A program made the position numbers and the translations under genes. A stretch of 64,000 nt of DNA from contig JAZARR010000008.1 in assembly GCA_037389465.1 (NCBI GenBank), positions 2,481,501-2,545,500 on the forward strand. Direction: 5' to 3'. The DNA comes from Baylisascaris procyonis (Eukaryota; Nematoda; Chromadorea; Rhabditida; Ascarididae). A model generated the notes under the pieces. That model saw only the letters and a program-made list of their open reading frames with translations, made no database searches and was not told the origin of the DNA. Of the stretch, positions 25,886 to 38,543 are shown piece after piece. Each line of letters begins with the position of its first letter. Position 1 is the stretch's first letter.

Positions 25886-27602
25886 AAGCTAGAATGAATA
25901 TATGAGCACATCGACCCCTTTTATGTCCTCTTGATTCTGTCGCAGGCTAGCCTCACGAAACGTGTTAGGCAGCGTTTAATTTCCCTTTATGCTTCAGGCG
26001 TTCTTTGACTTACTTTGCACGTAGCACTGTTTCTGTTTGATCTATAGCCATGGTCTACCTTACACGAATACTGAATGGAAATATGATAAATCATTCAACT
26101 GAATTCATAGTGAAGCAACATTTCGTAATGAATTCCGCCAAATTCACTCATCAACAAGAGAACAGTGATAACGACTTTTTTCATTTATGAACGGCAGTTT
26201 AGAAATAAACTAATTTTGCTTGCTATCAAATGATATGTTTATCGCTTTGCAAATGCGTCTGAAAATTTCAATATTTGCAAACGAATCAATTCATAAATTT
26301 GGCGCTTCGAAATGCGGTATTCCTTACAATTCAGTATAACAAAAAGTTTTAACAACAATTTCAATGGTAATTGTGCCGCTAAGATCATCTTCAATTTTAA
26401 TGTGGACAATGCAACTTTCAAACAATTTCTATGGCGTCGGCTCCTGGTACATCTTTTCACCTCTTTAATGACAATCATATCAGTATTATTGTGTAATCGA
26501 GTGACAGTAAAGTGCAAGCAATAAACGTAATGCGAAATTGTTTCAATATGATTGTTATTGAGGAATTAGGATATTAGAGATAATTCAGTGATCACAATTA
26601 GAGGCGATTATTGAGAGTGATTATATGAACGTTACGAATTGTGATCTAAATTTCTGAGGTATTAACGTGTGTTTTTCTTTGTAAAAAAAAAAGAGCAAAA
26701 GATTATGATGAGTATAGCCAAATAAGTCTGAAATACTGTGTCCAATGAAGCAGGAAAGAAGGAATGCAACATTTAAGATACAATAAACGCAAACAGAAAC
26801 AACAAAAGCTTCTGATATTTCATAGATTATTATCAATAAATAACCAACTTTAAGTTTAAAATTTGCATAATTATATCCGCTTATTAGCAACTTATACAAA
26901 TATGCACTCATCATGGAATTCCTGTGCTACGCATGGAATCGATACTCGAATACTACAAACGTAGAATTCTACTGATCGCTTTACTGTCTGCTTTGCTGCT
27001 GTCTATGTCAGTGTCAAATACAAAAAAAAAGTGAAGAATGCATGCACTATACGGCTTATTGATTAAGCATCAATTCGGAATTCAGCCAATTTTCTAAGAG
27101 AACAAATATGGAAAACGAACTTTCAGCATGCAAAGGATATAAAAAAGGTTATTTAGAGGTGGGTTGATCCCTCATTTTTCAGTAATAAAATATATGAGGT
27201 GACTATATTATAAGGAAAGCAATGCCACATTCAAGGGAACAATGAAGATGGTACTGTGAAATTGCTGTGCCTCCGGACTTACTAAGTTTTAATATAGCTA
27301 CTGTGAAACTTAGTAAGTTCTACATCACCTTTTTAATGAAAATTTATTCAACGGAAAACTTTTCAAGGCGAACATATCCCAAACACCCACAGAACTATCA
27401 TATCATAATTGCAGCAGAAGTAGAATTCCGTGGTGCAACCGTTCACACATCAAAATGCCTGCGGCATTGGGTTCCGTCTTTGTATGTACATAGGTACCCA
27501 ATGGCACAAGTGAGTTTGTTGAAAATCCATGTTTTCATGCGTTAAGCGAGCCGCCAAGCAATGCATGCGGCTTATCTATATGTGTATTATATTCGGACTC
27601 AA
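25886..27602. other. Spacer, no gene supported
   Basis: AT-rich. Frames at 26239-26517 (minus) and 27267-27545 (plus) show no family signature or convincing splice context. Confidence 0.35.
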
Positions 27603-27632
27603 TCATGCACGACTCGATCATGCACGATTCAG
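27603..27632. repeat. Tandem duplication of a 15-mer
   Basis: TCATGCACGACTCGA at 27603-27617 is followed directly by TCATGCACGATTCAG at 27618-27632, with 3 differences of which one is in the core. Confidence 0.8.
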
Positions 27633-27646
27633 TTGTAATGCCATAA

Positions 27647-27903
27647 GTGAAGGCCTGGGAGAAAAGTTGGGAAGGTGGAAGAGGTATTCCTCCAATCGGT
27701 GTCCGCACCTGTGACCATAACGGAGAAGAGGTGCCTGAAGCATATTACTTCTTCATCGAGGCTAATTTTTTTCAGGTTTCAGCCATGACAAGATTCTTTT
27801 GCAGGACACGTCATCTACTGAAATTACTTCATTACATCAGATAAGATATTTTTTACAAATTCTTGTGACATCACAATTATCTTTCGCATACATCAGGCAC
27901 TAA
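27647..27903 (+). other. Candidate 3' end of a plus-strand gene (two exons)
   Basis: A first island (27647-27683) reads VKAWEKSWEGGRG and ends in phase 1 at a GTATTC donor. A strong poly-T/CAG acceptor at 27775 opens a second island (27776-27903) that continues FSHDKILLQDTSSTEIT and runs 41 codons to TAA. The phases match. There is an in-frame stop just before 27647, so an upstream acceptor must exist. The alternative is read-through of the first island in the same frame without splicing. Unknown family. The stop falls 4 nt from the convergent minus-strand stop at 27908. Confidence 0.25.
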
Positions 27904-27907
27904 GATG

Positions 27908-28178
27908 TCAGCAACACACCCATCCTAACTTCTGCCAAAATGAACCCTCATCAATCGGTATCGGTTGAATGATACTAAGTGCACTGCGCAGATTGACTGG
28001 CTTCCATCGGTGAGCACTCCGCCGATGCTCTCGCCTTATATGGCTTCGTGAACGTGGATCAGATCGTGGTCGCCAGTACGTAATTGGCGATTTGTGGACA
28101 TTCGGTTTTTCTGCTCCTTTTGCTTCAGTGCCAGTTGAAGTCCCATCCGTTTGCATTAACATTTGGCCACTTCCAATC
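27908..28178 (-). other. Candidate terminal exon of an unassigned minus-strand gene
   Basis: On the minus strand an acceptor GTGTTCAG opens a frame of about 89 codons ending TGA at 27908. It is basic and Trp/Pro-containing: IGSGQMLMQTDGTSTGTEA, then KSPITYWRPRSDPRSRSHIR, REHRRSAHRWKPVNLRSAL and a tail ending FWQKLGWVCC. Codon use is varied, with many CGA and CCG codons as in cpsf-1, and the patch is GC-richer than its surroundings. Upstream exons on the minus strand (right of 28178) were not resolved. No family recognised. Confidence 0.45.
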
Positions 28179-30935
28179 CTGAACACAAAGGCTTTTTACC
28201 GGCAGATTTGGGGATCAGAAAGTTTCCGTTAAGCAAACATGTTGCTTTATTGCTTATACCAACAAAACGATGCATTTGCTTTTTGCTAGTTTGGAAAATT
28301 TTAAAAAAATGGTGGATAGAGAACATGTCTCTGAAAGCGCGTTTCACGGAGAATTTGTGGAGTTCACTGAGCATGAACTGAGCTGTACTCACTTGAGGGT
28401 AATAGCTGTATTGTCACATTAAGAAGCATGACAAAGCTTAACCTAATCTTTTGCTTTGGCACTCCTATAAGAGCGTAAAGATAGTTTAAGTTATAACAAA
28501 ATGAGAATTCGATGCAAATATCATTTGCAAGAATTACTCGATCCGAAAGGTTCGCTGAAGAGGTAAATGCAATTGATCGCAATGAGACCATAATTTTGGA
28601 GTCATTAGTAACAAATAAAATAAGCTATAGATGCGAAAATGAAAGTCAAATGAACCATAGTTTTATAGAAACAACATTGGAGTAAATGGGAAAAGAGAAC
28701 GAATTTATGGAAGTTGAGTGATAATATGACATCCAATCTTCTTAATAAGTGATAACATTTTATCTTTTCTGCCCTACATTTTGCGTTCGAGTCAGATGTG
28801 AGTAAACAGCGCACGCAAAACTGTCATTAAAATAATAACACAGGAAAGTTGTAGAAAAAGTGAAAGGAAAGAGTAGGTGGATTGCGATGCAAATATCATC
28901 TACAAGAAATGCTCCACAATTACTTCCTTGGAATCATCGGAACTTGAATCGTTGACAGCCAAAAATATTGGATATTTTCATGAAGTTACAGATAAAACAT
29001 TTTCAGTGATAGGTATGTACTAAGAAAAACGATGGTTAAACATAACACCTTGGCACTGAAAGAGAATTTCAAAGTAGATTACCGATCGGTGACTGCTGAG
29101 CTCGCCGTATCGGCGATCTGGATATGAACGATGCATATAGCAAAGAATGTCACATAATTTGCAAACATTTCCCTGAAATCACTCAGTAGAAATCATTCTC
29201 AACCAAGTCCTAAGCAATATGCGAAGATCGGCTGTGCAAAGATTGCAAAAGATAAACCATGTAAAAGTGTGCAGTGATCAGTGCTTGATTAAATTCCTGA
29301 AAGGGATCGTTTGCATACCTCAATCAATGCTTTAAATCAAACACAATTCCTTCTCGGTATCATAGGATGATGTGGAAAAGGTTTTGCAAAAAAGTATGCT
29401 TCAATGAGCAGGATTCTTAATAATGGCAAAGAATTACTTTGGAAAAGAATGAAATCAATAAAATCGTTTGCGACTTTTTTTAGCGAGAAATTGTGTAGTT
29501 TCAATCATCAACAAAACGCATCCGCCTTGCAGTCAAGGCATCAAAGAAACAAAGCCAGATGGTGAAGGGTATTTTACGTGATCGCTATTCACTTCAATGT
29601 GATCACCTAAGAAATAAACAAATGAAGAAACATTCCGAGGAAGCCAACACTATTTGCACTACTTCACTCAACAGAACAAACAATTTTGTCGTTTTGTAAC
29701 AAGTAATAAAGCGTGCATAATAATACAGTCATAGTATGGTCCATCTAAGCGCTTATACAAATGTTATAAAGAAATAGTTTTTATTACGACCACATCGATA
29801 GTAATACACTTTTAGGATGGCTTAAATCATTACAACGCCCTCTGAAATTATTGGATCAACTTGAATTCTGTAGTGCACACTCTATGATCTGTTACTCTCC
29901 AGTTGAATCTCCCCATTAGAGAGGCAAACACAAATGCATGCATAATGGTATATAAGCGTGACGTTGCTATTATGCACTTGGTAAGAGCAAATTTATTTAT
30001 TTATTTATTTATTCATTTATTTATTCATTTGAAAACTGTATTATTAACCATATTTTTGCAGGAAAATGCTGTAAAATTGCGGAGATAAAGGGTTAAAAAA
30101 ATCTAGATGCAATTTCATCGGTAAATCTGAAATGGGTAGTGACGAAACTGGAGGAATTCCGTATATTGCACGCTAACGAGTAATTTCGCTGATTAAATTC
30201 GAAACACAAATAATGTGGGCGATGAATACTCCAAATTATATATAGGTATACGCACATAGAGACAAGAATATGTTGATATCTGTAATTAGCAGCTACTATT
30301 GTTGAATACCGCCTCTCGATACTATGAACAACTGATCAACATGAGATAACGAATGACATCATCGTATTTTCGTATGTTACGGAGATAATAGTCAAATAGG
30401 GATAATAGTCAAATTCGCTGTATTAAAAGGATGCGCAACGGGAATTAGAGATGGTGTATGATTTATGTTCGAAGAACTTCAGATCGCTTAATGAAATGTC
30501 TGCAGATTGAATCGCCGATTATTCAGAAAATTCACCCAACTATGCAACGGGAAAATAGTTTTTAGCATTATTTTCCGAGGAAAGATTTGAAAGAAAATGA
30601 ATCTCGAGGAAGAATTTGAACGTAAATGGAGATCCAATTGGGCATAACTTCGACATAACGTGTAGGATGGGTACAAACTTCTCAGTAGAAAAAAAGTCTG
30701 AAAACGAATTTCAAACGTTTCAATTCAAAAAGAACTAAAAATAATGCCGTTTCATAGTGCTCATGAAAGTTGTGCGCTCATGAACCACACAACTATGCTC
30801 AGCTGGATGAGCCATCTTAGTTGCAGAAAATCACAAATACAATGAACAATTTTCTCAATAATTCATTTTAATGCAAAAAGGTATTATATTTTATAGCCGC
30901 ACAAAGGCTGTAATTGCTTTAGTTGAAAGGAGCAG
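28179..30935. other. Spacer or introns, nothing firm
   Basis: AT-rich with scattered short frames. A near-repeat of about 17-20 nt, GATGCAAATATCATYTRCAAG, occurs near 28512 and 28886. A TTTA run lies at about 29993-30020. Confidence 0.35.
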
Positions 30936-31244
30936 GTGAATATTGCGATGAAAACTTTCGACGGCTGTAATGAAACGATAAACTCGGCACTTATTCTTCG
31001 CTGCAACAATTCTTCTGTTATTACTAACCATTTAATAGTCAAATGCGATGTGGTGGATGAGAGTGATGTGCGATTTCTACAATTCGGTCGATCACACTAA
31101 CTTTAAGCATAAAAACTTAAATAACAGGCTATCGAATATTATCTCCATATTTTCAGATTATAGAAACGGAAAGCAATCTTCACAGAGTCTAACCTATACT
31201 AACTCCACATCAGCGAATTATGAGAATGGTGGACCTGTGAGGAA
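30936..31244 (+). other. Two candidate exons of an extracellular-looking protein
   Basis: Exon 30936-31086 (acceptor GGAGCAG, donor GTCGAT, weak) and exon 31157-31244 (acceptor ATATTTTCAG and donor GTATGT, both strong) join in phase. The peptide includes MKTFDGCNETINSALILRCN, NSSVITNHLIVKCDVVDESD, VRFLQFDYRNGKQSSQS and LTYTNSTSANYENGGPVR. It has three cysteines and several N-linked glycosylation sites (NET, NSS, NST), suggesting an extracellular segment. An ATG lies at 30948, but no signal peptide is seen. Family unknown. Confidence 0.35.
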
Positions 31245-31428
31245 GTATGTATGTATTATTTGTGAGTGCTAACGTTTCTATCCGATACGGCATTCTCAGT
31301 TTTGACCCAAATTAGACTTTAAAATTTCCTGAATCAGTAAAACTCACTAATAAGTTATCCTTAACTAATCGCCGATCATTAATAAGTTATAGAAGAGACA
31401 GCTGGAAAGTGAGCACTTACAAACTTTC

Positions 31429-31737
31429 TTATAAGCTGCAAACTTCCTTTAAGAATATGACCTTATTAGCTGATCTACAAGATGGATATTTGCCTCTATA
31501 GTTAGGGTATATTGCAAAGAAATCTAATTTCGGCGCAATACTCATAAAAAAATTTGGGCTCAAAAGATCGCATAAGAACAAATAATAATGATCGTTTAGT
31601 TTTATACTAACCAAATGAGAAAACTGCTCGAAAATCTTATTAAACTTGGGCAATAATTCATAAAACAATGTCAAAGAGGTGTGCGAAAATAATGAGATAA
31701 GGGAGCATGATATTTGCAGAAAGAGCCATTTTCGCAT
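31429..31737 (-). other. Single-frame ORF with hydrophobic N-terminus, doubtful
   Basis: An ATG at 31737 (minus) starts a 102-codon frame beginning MRKWLFLQISCSLISLFSH, which resembles a signal peptide. A GTTAGT donor-like site follows codon 42. No homolog recognised; the rest of the frame is rich in Phe, Leu, Ile and Tyr, as AT-rich non-coding frames often are. Confidence 0.2.
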
Positions 31738-34700
31738 CACTTCGAAGTGACAATATGCTCTTCATGCGGAAAATATCGAAGATACTTTTTTTTTTTCATT
31801 AATAGACATTAAAATTGAGTTAATTATAATACGTCGCCCTTAGTGAAATCATTCTATTGTATTTTATTGCACTCATTTGCCAGTCTTGCAATTGCATTGC
31901 GCATTATGGCGTAATCCTGCCCGTATGGGGATATACGTATGTTTGTGTGAGTACCGTTTTTTTTTAGATAAGCCTCGACACCTTGATGCATTTAACTTTT
32001 CATTAATTTTTTTTAGAATTTTTATTTCAAAATGAGAATAAATGATGCATCTTCTCCTCACTTTCTCAAGCATGATATTCGATTATCCTGTGTGCATTAG
32101 CTAAAAACATTTCAATCATTGCAAGCGTAATGATTTTTTTCACAAGAAACTTTCCATTGCTGCTAAATATTGCAAATACTTAGTTCATAGGAAATAATTG
32201 CACTCTCGATATCCGCATCTCTTAGGTGTGTCTTTATAATTAATAAAATTTCTTGTAAATCATTCATGCTAAATTACTCATATAGATAGTCATAGCCCTC
32301 TAAGCCAGTAATCACGCTGTTCGCTTATCATCGTTCGCATTCGTAGGAAATTTACGGTCATCTACCAATCGGCCACTGTATTGGTGCAGCAAAGTAGCAA
32401 GTGCTCTTAAGGCTTAAACGGCTATAAAGTACAAAGTTGTGATCAAATAATGCAGCGAGAAAAATTCTTTATTGCATACGAACACCTGCCTCTTAGTGTC
32501 TTTATTCTTGCGAATATATTCAAAATTATGCAGTATAAAGTGGCATCAGAAAATATGAACATGAAATCCTAATTCTTTATGCTCTCTCAACAAAGCTAAT
32601 CCAGGATTTTATAGCTGAAAATGAGCTGCTGCTTTCTTGTAAAAGTCGAAATGGCTGTTGCTGGTAGCCTCCAATAATCCATGAAATATGTCAATGCAGT
32701 TTATTCCCAAAATCACCGAAGAAGATTTATCGAGCACATTCTACTTTCCAATGTTAGTTGAGTAAAACAATTCTATTCTGAAAAAAAAAAAAAAACAATT
32801 ACCTGCGCGTCACAAGTGGATACTTTGCTGCAAGTAATTCTGCATAATGGGCACACGCGCGAAGCTCAAAGACCTGCTGCATAGCCCGTGGATGGAACGT
32901 CTGAGGGCCGATGTCCAGAGACCGAATTTAGAATAGCCAATTGTCCAGTTTCCGTTCCAGGACTAAAAATGTACTGTTTCAATATGATGAACATATGCAG
33001 AATAGATATCAAGATTGTCATCGGTTTGGACACTATTTGCAAGCGTTCTAATCGATGACCTCATACTTTTACGTTCCCTTATAAGTCAGTGTTTCGATTC
33101 TGGTTGGTGATAAAGCTTTTTGATCACGAGATATAAAGCAAAACTCATACCGTAGATAGTTGCAACTTTCTCGGAAACGAGCTGATAGATCAGCCGCCTA
33201 ATCGTTGACCTCGTCATTAAGAACCCACGGAGTATGCTAGTGGAGCGCATTGTTACGGCTTCATGTTGTGGTGTGTATATGATTCGCAGCACTCGTATTC
33301 AACTGCGTCATTCACTTCATTTTTCAACGCATTTCGTTGTTCACGTAGTCGTCATGCTGCATAATCATTTTATCGGCCCAAAGCTTTATATCCGTTTTCA
33401 TCTGTTTCAGTTGAACTTAGCTTGAAGAAATCGATTATAAGGTGAGGAGGATTGATCTGCGCGTACCTATCGAAAACTTTCTCTTATGGAAGAATAGCAT
33501 AGAAGCTTGATATGAATAGTGTATCCATTCCCTGCAGATCCGTTCACTGATTTTCGAACTGATATGAAATACATAAATAAAGCACTGCTAAGTACTGTTA
33601 ATATTGTTAAAAATAGTTAACTGTTAAGACTAAATGTTAAGCACTGTGCTAAGCTACGCCGAGTTCTTCATTGCAAAGTGAATTATGATGGCATTGAATC
33701 TCTACGTATGTATGTCGGTGTCTGTTTGTCTGTGTGTCGGAAAGTTTCAATTTGTGGATCACTAGAACTAGGGTTGAACAATTCGTTGGGTATAATCTGT
33801 GTTATAGAATATGCTCCAATACAAACTCTTAAACTAATCCACCAAATTCGATCGAAGAGAAATCCACTCGCATTTTGAAAGCGGTCGATTTTTTACTTTA
33901 CACGAATGTGTGAGCGAAAAAAAAACCGATTCATTTTTAGAGATTACATGTAAACATTTGAATCACTAAAATTTGAAGAATTATCTAATGTTTTTCATTA
34001 TTTGATAGTGTCACATATAAAACAAGTTGGTTTGGTGAGTGAAACGCAAAAGCGCATATCGTGCACATCTCTCTGATGTGCTTTTCAGGTTTTATGACGA
34101 AAGCAAAGTCAATTGGTTCATCATCTGATGCTTAGCTTTCCATTCACTTTTTTTCGAATGGACCATTAATGACTGTCATCTCTAGCAATTAGTCAACACT
34201 TAGCAAAAAGAGAATGCATAAATTTCTCGTTAATGTATTCAAGAGTCATTATTTAATACTGCATAAAGATTGATTGCGTATTGCATTTGTGTGACGTCTG
34301 CAATATTGTTTGAATCACTCGCGTAATCGTATAAACTGGTTCGGCTTTAGCGCACTAAACGACTGAACACTAATGCAATGTGTTCGGAAGAACGCTGTGA
34401 TGCCAATGGTTGTATTCGCAGTCTCATATAGTTGAACTCATCCTATTTTAGTGATTGAAAATAAAAGATATGTGAGGAATTTTTTTCTATCTCAATAGCG
34501 ATAATACCCTCTCTAGTTTATAAAGGATATTGTTGAGTGTTGAAAAACTCGAAAAATCGTTAAATTATTAAATTAGGAAATAAAGTGACAAATTTGAATT
34601 TTAACGAGCAAAAAATAAAATTCAAATTTATTAAATTTCTATTAAAACCTTCTCGAAAAGATGACCTATGAAATACTACTGTAACAGATGCAACACAAAT

Positions 34701-35238
34701 ATTTCGCGACTATTTGTTTAGTAATTAATAGTGTCACTCTATTCTTTGATTGCCTTCTAATGCCAGGCGGAACGTATAAATCTTTACTAGTAAACATTTA
34801 CTCCGAATTTAGATGTAATTTTTGGCAGCAATTAATGTATGACATTTTTGACCTTTGATGTTTATCAACGTTCAAGAGAAACTTGAGCAAGTTTCATTCA
34901 AAGTTGTTACTCGTAAGACGAAAAACTATTTTAGGAAAGAGTCGCAGCAACAAAAAATAGTACGATATATTTTTTTGCATTCATCACTAATATAGTTGGG
35001 TAATAGCATCGAGAAAGTGAAGGAAGTTGCTTATCAGTGCAAGAAATCACCGGATGCATTAAAAATGCACGGTTATGTCTCTAAGTAGGGTGGCCCAGAA
35101 GCAGCAGTATATTGTTTATGGAGACGTAACTCTGCGAATTTAAACATTTCTGAGAAATTACAGAAGATTTTATTTGAAGACAATAATAGCAACTGGGCAA
35201 AACAATAAACACTGACGATCGCAATCGATGTGAGCGCC
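31738..35238. other. Gene-poor spacer
   Basis: No firm gene. One minus-strand island at 33250-33144 begins MRSTSILRGFLMTRSTIRRL and ends at a good donor (GTATGAGT). A GC-richer patch sits at about 32850-32960. Neither could be extended into a model. Confidence 0.35.
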
Positions 35239-35788
35239 ATGGAGCTGAAAGCATTTTTTAGCGTAAAATTTGGGATTTTCTTTCTTCTGATTCGTTGGAC
35301 CGCAGCAATCTGCTGCGAGGTGCACTCTCCCTTTCTTCAAAGTAAGTGACAGCAGTCTTGATCACTCCAGAGTCCAGAGGTGGCGTGGAGACGTGCTCAG
35401 GTCATTGGCTGGCAATTTCGGCGAAGTTCTCACATATTTGTAATAAAGCTTCACTATTAAAATGCGTTCGTGAAATGAACGTTTGAGTGCAACGACGATA
35501 TGAACCACGGGACAATGCACTACTCTCCTGGGCTACCATGTCTTTAAGCAACTCAACTTTTGTATAAATGCCTGCAAAATGATTCATTCTTACAATCGTT
35601 ATGTTTGCAAAATCCGAATCGGACTAGTCACTCGATTCGCCACTTCCTTCAGATATATTTCAGCGCCATTACAGAAATTAATTGATCAATTTGAGAGTTC
35701 AATCTGCAAAGTTTCTCAACTTTACTGCAGACAAATAAAGAAAGACGAACACACACATAGCTATATATGTAATCAAGGGCACAAATAA
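35239..35788 (+). CDS. Small secreted cysteine-rich protein, unknown family
   Basis: Three exons join in phase: 35239-35341 (strong donor GTAAGT), 35401-35480 (donor GTTTGAG) and 35549-35788, giving a complete 140-residue protein. Residues 1-26 form a clear signal peptide (MELKAFFSVKFGIFFLLIRW, then a small-residue and Cys region). The mature part has nine or ten cysteines, in motifs such as HICNKASLLKCV, NFCINACKM, YVCK, SSICKVSQLYC and YICNQGHK. This pattern recalls the small disulfide-rich secreted proteins of nematodes (DUF19 or CPG4-like), but no family is assigned. The second acceptor (TCTTTAAG) is atypical. The stop overlaps an AATAAA (35784-35789). A minus-strand frame at 35402-35571 competes for part of the interval and is judged weaker. 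Confidence 0.55.
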
Positions 35789-36839
35789 ATCATAATAAGT
35801 CTATTTTTGCATGTTAACATATGCATTTACAGGTTTGCTTTGCAGCTTGCAGAAACGCAAGCAACTAAAATATTCATGATTTTAAAAGAAAAGCTTAATT
35901 TCACACCTCACATTCGCTATGAGCTATTGTGAAAAAACGCTACAGATGGATTTGCACGCAGACACGTACAGACGCATTACCTCAGACAGACGGGCAGACA
36001 AACAGACAAACGAGAGGAATAAGTGGAACAATTTAGAGTGTTTTGCCCATCAATGGAAAATGCTTATAAGCAGCATATTGACGTTTGTGAAGTTTATGTA
36101 GGCTTTGCAACAAGCTATATGATTATTCAATTGCTATTGAAATTAACTGCAGCAATTCTTTCATAACATGGATTGGCATAGGAGCGCATGTTTTATCAAG
36201 GTGGTTTTGCTAGCAAATTGTATAGTTCAAGAACCTCTCTAAAACGTTGTGCATCCTCCAACTTCGAATTTTTTGATCAAATTTGATCCCATCCGTCAGC
36301 AAAGAGATTCCACATTACATCATTTATTATTATTTATTTTTATTATTATACTCTTATTTATAAAAATTATTTTAATTTTTTATGATTCTCTAAAACTTCT
36401 TCATGCACATTTTCAATATAAACGTTTTATTATCTCAATTTCCATGCTTCAATAAAAATTACATCTTGAAGATGCGCAACTGTTCGTCAATATTACAAAC
36501 CGATTATACTGTTCATTTTCGAGAAGACAACCATTTTCCATCTGAAAGAAGTTTTTTCTTTAGTAATAATAGTAAAATAATTGCGCTTAATTCTAGAAAA
36601 AATTCGCATTTTATTCAGTTGCCAAAAGTTTTATATAAAGTGGACCTTGAAGGTACATTTTGCTAAAGGGTTTGATAAAATAAAATTTGCGAAGTTTGTT
36701 CAACTTTGCGTGATTACATCAACAAATACGTTAAAGAATAAAACAACGAAAAGCATTACGAATTTAAAGCCGCAAATCGGCGAAAAAGGGAATAATGCAT
36801 TTGAAGGTCATACAAGCTCGACAGGTTCGCCGTTCATAC
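35789..36839. other. Upstream region of collagen A
   Basis: AT-rich sequence with several overlapping plus-strand frames of no recognisable content. A GATAAA match near 36673 could serve a hypodermal GATA factor of the ELT-1/ELT-3 type; this is inference. Confidence 0.35.
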
Positions 36840-36847
36840 TATAAATA
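36840..36847 (+). promoter_or_regulatory. TATA box of collagen A
   Basis: TATAAATA lies 46 nt before the chosen start codon of collagen A. Collagens B and C also have TATA boxes, 39 and 36 nt before theirs. Confidence 0.6.
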
Positions 36848-36885
36848 ACATACTATAGACGATGATTTCCGCATTATTGCTGAGA

Positions 36886-38543
36886 ATGGATTTCGATGGC
36901 CGTATTAAGGCTTATAGGTTCATCGCCTATTCGGCAGTTACCTTCTCGATAGTGGCGGTCGCTTCGGTGTGCATCACCTTGCCAATGGTCTACAACTATG
37001 TTCATCATGTTCGCTCACAGATGCACAACGAACTCGTTCTTTGTAGAGTAAGAGACTCACTTCTGAACTAATGTTGCATTGACTTTCCCTATCAGTGTCT
37101 ATGATGTTTCTCTATGCGTTATTTTAGCTTTGCCAATCTTATGGCATTGACCAGTGTCCCATAGCCGCAGTGCATATTAATAAGTCACTGGTGGAACTTT
37201 TAAAAGAGATATTGAAAAACAACGTATTAACAGGAAGCTCTTAGGTAGTACTATCTAGCACTAACAGGTAATCTTCAGATAATATTTAGCAGTAATGTAT
37301 AAAAATGCGCCATTTCAGGAATCTGCTAAGGACATTTGGAGTGAAGTGAGCAATTTGAAGAGTATGGCAGTTGTATCGAACCGTACAACTCGCCAGTCGG
37401 GCTATGAAGTTAACCAAGAAGGGGGCTGCGAAGCATGCTGCGTGGAAGGGCCTGCAGGACCATCAGGCTTGACAGGAAATCCTGGCAAACCAGGCAGGCC
37501 AGGAGCGCCCGGTGTTCCTGGCAGCCCAGGCAGAGCGGCAGTGCAACCTTGCGCTCAAACGACACGCCCACCATGCGCAGCTTGCCCATCAGGAAGGCCT
37601 GGTCCAGAAGGGCCGCAAGGGGAACCAGGTGATGCTGGAGCACCCGGACGAGCTGGATCGCCAGGAGCTCCTGGGCCCGTTGGCTCCCCTGGACCGAAAG
37701 GAGCGCCGGGGCACCCAGGGCGAGCAGGTGAACCAGGACCACCCGGTAGCCCAGGAGTCAACGCTTCAAGCTCACAAGTTGTTCCCGGGCAGCCTGGACC
37801 GCCAGGTAAGCTTTTATGAAAATATGATATCTTTTCATGCGCTTCGCATTTTTCACGAAATAGTGTAAATTTCATTTGACAGGTCAGCGATCAGAATCGT
37901 ATTTTGAGATATATTTTCGCATATTTTAATACTGAATGAATCTTGAGGTAGGCTTCTTACTCAGGTACATCGTATTCACATCGTAGTCAATAAAAGGCAG
38001 CATTTTAATGTGGTTATGTGATCATGCAGCTTGAGCTGACGATTGAGAGGAATGTTATTTTCCTAGTTACCATCAGTCAAAAGGTTACCATGAGGTTGAG
38101 CGACAGCTTAACAACTTTCGTCTCACTGCATACCGCCTAGGTCATTCTTGCGTTTCGCTGCAAACATGGCTTCTAAAGCAGTCTCCCAACGTCTTCCAAT
38201 GGCATTTACATCCCGCCAGTAAGTCGTGGAGGCAATTATTCGAAAATAACCCAGGTGTTCTGCCATAGTTCAGTATTATAACAAATAAATGTGCAACATT
38301 TTTAAAGGTGAATGCGGACCACCCGGACCACCTGGATCACCTGGACGACGAGGAAGCAGTGGAGCTCCAGGAAATCCGGGTGTCAAAGGGCCAAAAGGCA
38401 ACAATGGACGGCCTGGAAACGATGGGAAGCCAGGCCAGCCTGGCACATGTGGTACACAAGGCACTGAAGGAGAGAGAGGGATTTGCCCGAAATATTGCTC
38501 AGTTGATGGTGGAGTATTTTTCGAGGATGGTACACGTCGTTAA
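36886..38543 (+). CDS. Cuticle collagen A (dpy-13/col-34-like)
   Basis: This encodes a structural collagen of the nematode cuticle, secreted by the hypodermis. Exons 36886-37047, 37319-37805 and 38308-38543 give 294 residues. The start is the MDFDGR methionine, because collagens B and C begin the same way. In order: N-terminal box [11 protein letters not shown], a signal-anchor hydrophobic stretch (about 14-36) ending [10 protein letters not shown], then SAKDIWSEV (56-64), an RTTR processing site (76-79) of the type cut by the BLI-4 subtilisin-like protease, and the cysteine cluster CEACC (91-95). A short Gly-X-Y block, PPCAACP, a longer Gly-X-Y block interrupted by VNASSSQVV, and a last block follow, ending [20 protein letters not shown]. 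The N-terminal box resembles the C. elegans dpy-13/col-34 group. The exon 3 acceptor is TTTTTAAAG. Confidence 0.93.

Noticed and set aside
35402..35587. Minus-strand frame with a good TTTTGCAG acceptor (GIYTKVELLKDMVAQESSAL...)
   Set aside because: It overlaps the plus-strand secreted-protein model, which has a signal peptide, matching phases over three exons and a complete start and stop. The minus frame has no partner exons. Retained only as the alternative reading.
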